NCBI GenBank assembly: GCA_902728285.1
Contig: CACVBU010000366.1
Span: 62,001-126,000, forward strand
Direction: 5' to 3'
Length of the DNA: 64,000 nucleotides
Source of the DNA: Clytia hemisphaerica
Taxonomy: Eukaryota > Cnidaria > Hydrozoa > Leptothecata > Clytiidae
Positions 34,564 to 44,600 of this stretch are shown here, one piece after another. Position 1 is the first letter of the stretch, and every line of letters begins with the position of its first letter. The notes beneath the pieces were generated by a model. It did no database searches. It was not told where the DNA came from and was given only the letters and a program-made list of their open reading frames with translations. The translations under genes were made by a program, and so were the position numbers.

Positions 34564-34655
34564 TACCTTATCGGGGAAAACTTCGTCGGGGAAAAGTGAC
34601 GAAATTTTGGACAAGTGACAAATTTTTCCCCGACGAAGTTTTCCCCGATAAGGTA
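34564..34655. mobile_element. TACCTTAT-family fold-back element, copy 2
   Basis: 92 bp. Starts TACCTTATCGGGGAAAAC and ends with the exact complement (GTTTTCCCCGATAAGGTA). It aligns with copy 1 (20017) along its arm and its GAAATTTTGGACAAGTGA core. Confidence 0.85.
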
Positions 34656-35166
34656 CTACTGCATATATACTAATAATTTACAAAAATAAATGTACAAATT
34701 GCTAAAAAGAAAATGAAATATAATTACTGAAATTACGCCAGGTCAAATTAAATGACAGCAAAAAATTGCTTTTGAGTAACAAGATAAAATAAAAAAGCGG
34801 AAATATAGTTTGATCGAAAGAAAAATGCTCTTAATTTAAAATACCATTTACAATAAATGGTCTTGATTTCAGTAAATAAAATTCCATCTCTGTTCATCAC
34901 TGAAAAAGTTGAACAACCTCAAAATAAAGTACATCTTAGAGTGCAAGAAAACACTGATTTTTCATGATAAAGCCAGTATTTTTTCTTAAAAAACTTATCT
35001 TAACAATTCGAGTTTGAAAAAATACCATCAGTTATCTAAACTTGGAAAGTGTTTTAATCTGGAGTGTCAAAATAAAGCCTATTTAGCCGAAATCTCAAGT
35101 CTTTATTTACAAAGAATAACTGTTTTTTATTGTAAAAATCTCACTGTCAAGTATAGTATTACTTAA
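34656..35166. other. Intergenic, nothing recognised
   Basis: AT-rich sequence without open frames, clear repeats or splice pairs. Confidence 0.6.
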
Positions 35167-36472
35167 CACAGGAAAAAATTTTCCAAGGTTGGAAATTCAA
35201 TATTTTTGGGTTGGAAATTTTGGTTTTATACTTGAAGGTTGGGAATTTTAGCGATTACCTTAAGCTGATTTGGAAAACGTAAATTACCCATAGGTTTTGT
35301 AGAATAAACCAATGCCCTTGCAAAATCAATTGAAAAAAACCATGTAGAAATGACAATTTTCCAAGGCTGGTTGGAAAACATGACTTTTTGGGTGGGAAAT
35401 TTTTATTTTCCAAACAGTTTGTGAATTGAAAAAAAGGTCAAAAATCGATGTAAAAATACATATTTTTGTAAATTTGATACCTCGGGTTGAAAAACTTGAC
35501 TTATTGGGTCGGAAATTTGTGTTTCTCCCAAACAGTTTGGAAAACGTTAAAAATCCATGTTGAAATTACATTTTTGTGAAATTGAAACTCTTTCGATTGG
35601 AAAACTAGACTTTTTGGGTTGGAAATTTCTGTTTCTCCGAACAGTTTGGAAAACGTTAAAAATCCATGTGGAAATTATGTTTTTGTAACCATTTTCTGCG
35701 CATGTCCTTTGAGAAAACCACAAGCTATTTTTCGCTCAAAACTGTTTTGATGTTTGATGTATAGCTAACCTAGATATTAGGTTATAATTTGAGCAGTCAA
35801 GCTGTAAGTTTCCGTCATGTGAGGCGTCCCTTCGGAGCGGCCTCGGTCAATCGCAGTGAGTTCGCACAGTGAAGCACATAGGGTACTTGTGTCATAGTTT
35901 CAAATAGTGCCCTGCTGAGCTGTGTGAGTGATCTAAGATCAACCACGTATCTGTGCGAACAATAACGAGAGATTGACCGGGAGCCATCGAGCCTAGGCTA
36001 GCGAGTGACTGTTCACAAAAACAAAAAGCTTGTTTAAGATCTCTTTTTTCACATATCTGCCATCACTTTTTGGATTTTGGCTTTTTTCAACCTGAATTTT
36101 CGAAAATTCCAACCTTGTTAAATTTGGATTTTGGCTTTTTTCAACCTGGATTTTCGAAAATTCCAACCTTGTTTAGCTTGGATTTTGGCTTTTTTCCAAT
36201 TGAATTTTAAGAAATTCCAACCTTGTTAAATTTGGATTTTGGCTTTTTCCAACTGAATTTTACAAAATTCCAACCTTGTTAAATTTGGATTTTGGCTTTT
36301 TTTCAACCCGGATTTTTGAAAATTCCAAGCCATGGAAAATTCAAAATTTCCATCCTTGGAGAATGTCCCACATTTCCAGGTTGGATTTTCTATTGGATTT
36401 TATTTCATCTTTTTTTTCCAACTAAGAAAACTTGAAATTTCCAACCTTGGAAATCGAAAATTTTTTCCTGTG
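35167..36472. mobile_element. 1.3-kb inverted-repeat element with minisatellite interior
   Basis: Ends CACAGGAAAAAATTTT and AAAATTTTTTCCTGTG, flanked by TAA on both sides (35164-35166 and 36473-36475). The left half repeats a unit with TTTTTGGGTTGGAAATT and GTTTGGAAAACGTTAAAAAT. The right half repeats the inverted-type unit TTGGATTTTGGCTTTTTTC with AATTCCAACCTTG. A GC-richer segment at 35820-36010 looks like a separate insertion. Harbinger-like ends are possible (TAA site). No transposase. Confidence 0.75.
35820..36010. repeat. GC-richer segment inside the 1.3-kb element
   Basis: The words CGGTCAATC and GTTCGCACAG near 35845-35875 recur inverted near 35955-35985 (CTGTGCGAAC, GATTGACCG). Composition differs from the AT-rich host element. 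Possibly a nested short element or a tRNA-like repeat, but no A/B boxes are certain. Confidence 0.4.
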
Positions 36473-36962
36473 TAAGATGGCTTATTATCATAATGATGCG
36501 TTTTCTTATTAAACTTATACTGGACAGTAAAATTTTAAAGATAAAACATTCATATTTGAAAGAAACTCCAAAATTTGCAATCTAGTATCTACCATGACAC
36601 AAGTTGAATATTTGAAGAGTCTTGAAAGGTGATGAAAGCAGCCCTTGTTTATGTAATATGATTCTTGAGTAATGCAACAACAGCCTCAACAAAAGGGTTT
36701 AAAAATTGCACAAATTACTTTCATCTATTTTGATTTGAAATGAAATATTTGCGCGCAAAAAAACAGTACAGGGAAGAAAACAAGAGAATATTTACTGAAA
36801 ACTAAAGTTACATATATTTTGATCGGCCATGGTCCTCTTGAGTGACTTAAGATTCAATTTTTTAAAAGTTTAATATCAAATTATGTGAGTATCAACTGTA
36901 TCGAGAAACATTAATGTACAGGCCAACTAAAAATTCATAATGGAATCTCTGAGAATGGGTTC
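36473..36962. other. 3' flank of the DHHC-like gene
   Basis: No coding region. It probably includes the 3' UTR of the minus-strand gene; I see no clear AATAAA on that strand. Confidence 0.5.
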
Positions 36963-37970
36963 TTAAACCATTTGAACATAACATACACTTTCATCAAAGA
37001 TATCGTCTATACATAAATCTTCTGGAAGCACAACAAATGATGGATACAAAAACTGTTTCCAACTATTCTTTCGTGATTTCACAAGAACGTTGAATTTCAT
37101 TCTTCGTTGTTTACGAAAAGATTTTCTAAAAATTGTTTTTAAAAGGTGAAACTTAGAGTTTGATTCTTTTAAATTACTCATGAATGTGTTAAAAGGTAAG
37201 TCGGCAGCCAGCAACATGCAGTGAAGAAATAATATTGATCCATGTATGATTAATGCCACAAGAATGATAACAAAAAGTAACGGTAATTCACCAAGAGTAT
37301 TACAAATTTGTTGGCTCAAAGCAGGATATTCTAACGATACTTTTGACAGTTCATGGTCATGTATATAGCAAGCGTGGAATGGGCCATAAGTCATATAAAA
37401 TGAGTATGAAAGCCCAACAAATCCAAAAACGAGAAACGAGAAATAGTAGACAAAATTCGTTATTCCAATACAGTTATTTGTTATATAACTATGGTGGCAA
37501 AGCATTCTAAAACATTCATTGCATTTCTTACAGTGTTCAGTGCCATACGTTTTTAAGCGATCACAATGTTCACAAAATTCTAATTCTTGAATAGACTCTG
37601 CTGATAGCTGTGGAAAGTTCTCATTTACGTCTGACAAAAGTTCTGTCCTTTTTGGAGGTCTTCCAGGTTTCGATATGAATGTAGCAAAGTAATTGAAAGT
37701 AACATTGATCCAAATATAAATCGCAAAAATAGAATGAAAATATGGTTCCCATGTTTTCCAGGATTTGAAATTCAAGTGAATTATTTTGACAAAATAAAGC
37801 ACAATTGATGCAATGATAAAAGTCAAAATAGGAAGACAGTATGAAACCTTCTTTGCTTGTTTGTACCAAGTGCGATTCTTGAGTTGTGGATTGATCTTAA
37901 TTAGCAACTTAAACAAAATATAAGCTTGAAAAATGACAAAAATTGTCACGATTACAGCAATGAACGCCAT
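36963..37970 (-). CDS. DHHC-family membrane protein with CHHS in place of DHHC (335 aa)
   Basis: Single-exon gene with an upstream in-frame stop. The family (zDHHC S-acyltransferases) attaches palmitate to protein cysteines at ER/Golgi or plasma membranes. Hydrophobic segments lie at about 2-24, 45-62, 78-98, 175-195 and 228-255. The Cys-rich domain spans about 133-172: C133EHC136, H146C147, C150, C153, then C158HHS161 and NNC167IG. Spacing matches the family, with the usual x4 before the tetrad and x5 after it. But the Asp is Cys and the catalytic Cys is Ser, and the following Pro-Trp is Tyr-Ile. The TTxE motif after the last segment is also not recognisable (DLPFNTF). The zinc ligands are kept, so a folded but catalytically altered pseudoenzyme is likely. 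ZDHHC24-like is a guess. It is divergent to the convertase gene, about 540 bp apart. Confidence 0.85.
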   Translation of the reverse strand: MAFIAVIVTIFVIFQAYILFKLLIKINPQLKNRTWYKQAKKVSYCLPILTFIIASIVLYFVKIIHLNFKSWKTWEPYFHSIFAIYIWINVTFNYFATFISKPGRPPKRTELLSDVNENFPQLSAESIQELEFCEHCDRLKTYGTEHCKKCNECFRMLCHHSYITNNCIGITNFVYYFSFLVFGFVGLSYSFYMTYGPFHACYIHDHELSKVSLEYPALSQQICNTLGELPLLFVIILVALIIHGSILFLHCMLLAADLPFNTFMSNLKESNSKFHLLKTIFRKSFRKQRRMKFNVLVKSRKNSWKQFLYPSFVVLPEDLCIDDIFDESVCYVQMV

Positions 37971-38483
37971 TTATTTACATTGCTTCCAGGGAATTTGTTT
38001 TCGTCTAGAATGGAATGTTCTTTAATTACTACGGCAAACGAAACAAAGCTAACAAACGCGTTCAGCAAAACTGAAACATGTTTTTAAAAACGGTACCGTA
38101 AGTTTAACAAATTTTCATGTTAGTTTACACGGAGAATGTCAACAAAACATGGTAGATTTGTTTTACCAGATTCAAAACAGCGTGTGATTTTTGAGCATGA
38201 AAAGTGCATCGAAGTGTGCGATTTTTGGAGAGACTAATTGCAGCTAAAACTGTTTTGCAAATCGTCTTGTAGTATATACTTTCTGTATGAAAAATCTTAA
38301 TTAAATGGAGCTATATTTTTTCTGATTTTTTCCTGATTTAATTGTCCTTATTGTTCAAATTCGATTTTTTTTTTCGGCTTTTGACTTATGCTGGAAATAT
38401 TCCCATAACTCATATTTTCAGGTTCTGTCATACTTTCATAATTTTAGTTACTCTTTGTATTTTTTCGTAAATTTTCATTTACA
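37971..38483. promoter_or_regulatory. Head-to-head intergenic region (DHHC-like gene and convertase)
   Basis: About 540 bases separate the two divergent start codons (37970 minus, 38512 plus). The acceptor-like TTTCATTTACAG at 38473-38484 suggests that the convertase may have a 5'-untranslated exon upstream. No TATA box or CpG-rich block stands out, so shared promoter function is inferred only from position. Confidence 0.4.
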
Positions 38484-38511
38484 GAATATAGTATGTGCAA
38501 TTTGGTGCACT

Positions 38512-38694
38512 ATGAGATCTGTTACTGGAACTCTTCAAATACTGGCTAGCTTTTACTTGATTATCAACATTGTTAAAACTGAAGATTTTGATAAGGTGCA
38601 TATGACCAACTCATGGGCTGTGCATATTGAAAATGGAAACAACGAAATAGCTGATCAGGTTGCCGAAAAGCATGGGTTTTCAAATGTTGGACAG
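38512..38694 (+). CDS. Convertase coding exon 1: signal peptide and first half of prodomain
   Basis: [20 protein letters not shown] is a good signal peptide. It is followed by [26 protein letters not shown], matching the convertase prodomain start. Ends at ACAG then GTAATA, phase 0. The frame is open upstream to 38455, but I chose 38512 because the signal peptide starts there and an acceptor (TTTACAG) lies between. Confidence 0.8.
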
Positions 38695-41600
38695 GTAATA
38701 ATTCATTTTTGACTTTGACCCGGCCGGACTTTGACTTTCCAAAGATTTGCCTTATGAAGGGCTACAAACATGTGAATGGATGCATGGTGGGCGGTTCTAG
38801 TTAGTCCGTTAATCCCCTGTGGACAACATAGATTTGCCATAACAATTCACTTTTGAAGAACTTCTGGATTACCGTAACACTCAAGAATTTTTAAGGAAAT
38901 AGCAAAAAATGGCACAAATTTTCTGGATTTTCCAATACAGATGACCAAATAATTAGAAAATCCTGCATTTTCCGCCGGAACCTTTTTCAAAATTATTCAG
39001 GATTTAATCAAGTTTGTTTTAAGATGTATGCCTGCATAGCTTAAAAATATTTGGGTTTCAAAAATTTGCACAGTAAAGTAAACTTTTTAAAAATTTATTC
39101 CATATTTACTGAAAAACCTGTAAGCGAATACTGCCAAGAAAATTCTGTGAATAAATGAAATGAAAATTGCCCTGGGTATTATCACAAGTTATAGCTTGTT
39201 CAAAAAGATTTAAGCCTTTGATGCAATATTAAATGCTCCATCCCACCAACCTGGTACTCTTTCTTGTATCTCCACCTCGTTTTTCTTTCTACCAATAAAA
39301 GTGTCCCCAAGCCTTTACTTAATTCCTATTCTTGCTAAATTTTGAATGGGTTTCTATATGGTCACTTAAGCAATTTAAGCAGAAACATTGAAATAAAATA
39401 GCAATTTCTTGTTTCGATATCAAGACTAAAAATTACGTTTTTTATAAGAACATTCACAATTTATGATGCCTGTGGATGTTTTCAACTGTGCCAGTTTTAA
39501 GCCTAAAAATGTTCTGAACATGTTCTTAATTTCACCATTTTGTGAGTGTTTTTTTTCATTTTTTAACTCCGTGAAGTCTTGAAATGCTCTGAACGTGGGA
39601 GGCGTATGTTATTTCGGAACCCTTTTTTCTTCGAAATTTCGGAAATCAGGTAAAATTCCTTCGGTATTTCGGAATACTGAAATTGTTTTGGTATCAGAAA
39701 ACCATGAATTTTTGCTTCGGAATTTCGGTATTATTAAGTTCTTATCCCCTTTTTCGGAATTTATTTAAAAAATAAAATTTATTTGAAAAATCAAATTTGA
39801 TGAAAAATTAGTCAAAACGAGGGAAAATACCCAAAAAACAATCGGTTTCGGAATTGCAAGTATTTTTTTACGGAATCTCTGAAATTTTTGCAAATTTATT
39901 CGGTAATTCGGAAATCGCAAACCCCGTGCGCCCCTTTAACTTGTTCTTAATAGTTTGGTCATCAAAGCCTTATGTTCTTATATAGTTTGTTCTCATAAAG
40001 ACGTGTATTAGGATATAAGGAGAATTCGAGAAAGAAAGTAGATTCCGATTGTTCTCAAGGACAATGTATTAACAAATTTCAGAATAAATACTAAATTAAT
40101 TAAACAGAAACAATTGCAAAATATTCAAAAAGTTTAGGGAACAAAATTACCATATAGACCATCAGCGTTTGGATCCAAGGTGTACCAGAATCCCAAATGT
40201 TGTCTTGTCATTTCATCAACGTCAAGCTTCCCACTATTATCCAAATCACAAATTTCAAAGGTTCGCTCAGCGTCTTCGTCTGAAGGAACGATTCCAGAGA
40301 TTCGTCCGTAAGTTTTCCATTCGTCCAAACTAATCGACCCACTTCCGTCTTTATCAAAAATATCGAACACAGCATCTCCCCAATCACGAATTAAAGTGCG
40401 TTTGTTTTGCGACCAAAGTTTTAAATCATGCTTTGCTAATTCCTCCCACCCTTTGACAAAATCTGGAAATTCAACCTCTTTGCCGTAATCCATACCCATT
40501 TTCTTGAAAAAATTCTCAACAGCTTCTTGATGGCGTTGAGTTTGTTCTGGTGTTGCCTCAAGTTTAGCGCAAATATCATCTGATGCCTTAGAAACAATTT
40601 CATCCAATGTGATTTTTCCATCACCGTTTTTGTCCAAGAAGTTAAACATGAACTGATGTCTATTGATCCATTTTGGGTTGGCAAAATCAGGTTTAAGCTT
40701 AATAGCGTATTTGGAGCCAGTATCTGAAGCCAATAAGATGTTTGTATGGAAATTTGATTTCAGCTGTAAATTTGAATAATTTGATCTTCGAACTGAAGAT
40801 GCAGTAATTGAAAAGACACGTCTCGAGATTGCTTGCATCATCTTTCTTTTATCTAAAAAGGAGACGAAAATAGATGTGAAAATTCGAGAGTAAAAATTGA
40901 ACTATTTCAAGTTCCTTCTAAAGTTTCCGCCAAATGTTACTACTAGTCTTCGAATTTTATCAGAGATTAAAGAAAATTAAGATGGATGATCATTCAGGCT
41001 TGGGGACACGAGAAATTTTTTTCGCGTTGGTGCAATGCAACATGCTCCTTCCCACTAACACAAGAGTGTTAGTCCCATGGTTTCTTTTTGTTTCATGGGA
41101 CAAAAAGTGAGAAAAATACCCAAAAGACACGCTGATTTTGTTCCTGGGACAAAAGTGAGAGAAATGTTATTTAATAAATGTTGTCAATGGAGACACGAGA
41201 AAACGTTTCAAGTTGGTGGGATAGATGGAGCATGTTACATTGCACCAACGTGAAAAAAACTTCTCGTCTCCGCAAGCCTTTAGAATGTACGAGATAAAAA
41301 ATCTAGACTTTCCAAAATAATAATTTTCAATTCGTAAAACACTCACCTGTAGGCTTTTCACAATGGAAGTTTTCTCTTCACAGCTCTTGTCTTTTTCTGT
41401 GTCTCTGCTTGAAAATGGAAGGACTTTTAAACACTGCAATGGTTTCCCTAGAGAATCTCTACTAATTTTATGATAAAACTGAAACGAAAATACACCAATC
41501 TATCAGTTTATTCTCAAGAGAGGTTCTTTGTTATAATAATTTCGCTGAATTCCCAGATGAATTATATATTTCCTTCGTTGGAAACATTTTTATGTATTGG

Positions 41601-44600
41601 CATTATCATATGATTGGTTGCAAGAGAATAAAGGAACGTGTAATATAACGCTGAATAGCCCAAAATTATCATATAATTTGTGGATGAAAAAAAATGGTTA
41701 CACGTTTATATTTTCTTTTGAAAAAAATTTCACTTCCCACAGTAAAACAGGAGAAAATAGAAAAATGTTTTTTATTTCCTGATCCGCTCATCCTCGCTCT
41801 TTTGTTCTGTCAAACATGCCCACATTAATCCTGTTAGCTTAAGCCATCAGTGGAAAAACACCCTTGAATGATAGTATTTTTCTCATTGAGTTTAAAGCCC
41901 GAGGGGGCAGAGTAGAATCTCTCAGGCAAGAAAAAGTGAAGCTACTCATTTCCCATCCAGAACGCGCCTAGAACGCGCTGCAATCATGACGACGAATTGT
42001 AGTAGACATCTTCTGTTTTTGAGGACAGCAGTTTTTGAAATCTAGCGATAGATTTTACTTTCAATCCGGCGTTTGTGTAAAAACCACGTGCGGGTGTTCT
42101 GGATGGGAAATTAAGTAGCTTCATTTCCCATCCAAAAGCTTCTACTCTAGCCCCTTCGGGCTTGAAACTCAATGATTTTTCTAGATCTAGCAAAAAAAGA
42201 CTAGGTACACTTTGCCAAGAGGACCTGTTATTTTATTGACTAAATATTTCACCCCTTGAGCAAGATTGACTGTCCACCAGCCGGCCTCATTCTAATCTGC
42301 ACTCATTAGATTGAAGAAAAAAATGATTTAATTTTGCAAGTCAAATAGATCTTTTCATAAATTACGTAATTCAAAACGAGGTAAGTGATGTTCGTAACGT
42401 CTTTTGTCGTAAAGAGGTACCTTTCGCGTTACGATTTAAGGTCAGATTCCCGTCAAAAGCTTTCACTAATTCATGTTTTAGATCGGAAGTTTACCGGGCT
42501 ATTTTCATTTCGTCCATAAAAAGACTGGGAAAAGATCACGCCGTAAAAGAAGAGACGTCACTGAAAACAAAACGTTCACACTTCTTGAAGATGACAAGGT
42601 GAGTTGAGATTCTAAAATGCGTAAGGAGCTACTGGGCTACATAAGAGTGATGTACGTCTCTAAATACAACCTTTAAAGCACGGGAAAACTGGGTTCGAGT
42701 TTATCAAGAAGGATGGCGTCAAAATGTCTGAAGTCGTTGTACTGACATCCTCAAACATGAAAACGAATTTTGACGTTATTTGTTTGTAATTTCATTACCA
42801 GACCCCTCAAAAACTGACCGTGCCAATAAGGTTAATACGAAGTTTATGTATTTGTGTTTTTCTGCGACGGAGACAGTAAGGTTCTAATTTGACTAGATCA
42901 TGACCAACTGAGGACAACGGTAAATCAGCACTTTTACCGTCTTCAATTTTGCGGGTAAGAATAGACGATGTTATCGTCCGTTACAGTGATAATAAAGGCG
43001 GGAAAAATGGCGGTATGGCGTTATGGCGGTATACGGAAAAAAATCGGCGGGAGAGTTTGATGCATATGGTTTTCTCCCAGCACTGTTTCGTTTAAAGTCT
43101 TTTACGAATAACCATAGGCTGCGCGCGTCTCCTCTGATTATCCCAAACTTGACCTGCTTCAATTTTCTTAAAGAGCTTTGGCAATCCAATGATTGTTATA
43201 ACCTCTAGCCGTTCAAATTTTTAATTCAAATTGAATGAAATTCAAAGATCTCTCATATAAAACTTATTAATCAATTTTCATAAACTCAAAAATAAAAGTA
43301 CGGGGTTATTCTCAGACGGGAATTTTATACACGATTCGCATCCCCTATATCATAACATATCAGAGGGGATGCGTGCAGCCTAGAATAACCCAAGGTGAGA
43401 CTGACTTCACTTAAAGTATTTGTTTTTCATTACAGGTGAAATGGGTAGAACGGCAACATGTTTTGGAACGCGATAAAAGAGGTGTTGTGCCCGAATATAT
43501 CCCAACAACTCATGCAGAGGGATACATCATACGAGATCCGTTATTCAGTGAACAATGGTATCTAGTAAGTGGTGCTTATAAAGACACCCCTGTCTCACAG
43601 CCCCGGTGAAACTTTTTTCCTCAGTAGGGATAAAAATTCCTATTGAAATCACAAAGGGGATAGAAATTCTATTGTTAAAGGTTAAAAAAACCAGTGGGAA
43701 TGGTTTGGGAGTGCAATTTTTAAACATTTAATTTCGAGTGGGGATGAAATATAAGTCAATTTCCCAGTGGGGCTAAAATTCCAGGGTGTTTTTCTACTGG
43801 GGACGAAATTTTTGTCAGATTTTCCAGCATGGGACTGGGGTCCCAGCGGGTCTGTGACACAGGGGTGTATAAAGTATCCGACTCTTTTCATATCTTTATC
43901 CATCTATATACAGCAAGCTTACGTAATTTCGAAACTAGTAAGGTACTAGCCCTAAAATCTCACTGATTTATTTTTCGTTCCAGAATAATGTTGGGCAGTC
44001 TAATGGTCCATCTACACTTGATATCAATGTTCTTCCAGTGTGGAGTCGTGGAATTTCTGGTAAAAACGTTGTAGTGGCTATCCTAGATGATGGTAAGTCA
44101 AAATAAATTTGGTTTTAAATTCAGACAGATTTAAAAATGAAATAGTAACTTTACCCTTAAAACGGCAAGAAAAACAAAAACATTGAGCTCTCCAGCCTCT
44201 ATAACTTGAATGTCCCCTCGAAAAGGTTTGATGGTTCCTTAAGTGAACAATGCCTTAAAAACCTTACTCCATAACTGGAAATTTCCTTATAAACTTTCCT
44301 TTCCTTATTAACTCAGACAAATCTATGTTCTCCGTGAGTGTTTGAGTTATAGAGACAACATTGTATGGTAGTTCAAAGCCTTTTTGGCATTTTTTTTCAG
44401 TATACCCATAGGAATAAAAGGGAGTTGAAATGCCCATACCAATTCTATGCTCTCTAGATTTTCTTTTATACTTTAGTAAGGTACAAAACATTGAGCTTCA
44501 AGCCGAATGCTAGAAGCGAATCTTCAACTTTTTCGAAGCAGAATAAAGTGAACCCTTAAAATTTGCGCCGCATTTCGGATTACAGATTGGATGCAACACT

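Noticed and set aside
42940..43210. Opposing 60-70 codon frames in convertase intron 2
   Set aside because: No features and located between well-defined convertase exons; likely an old repeat.
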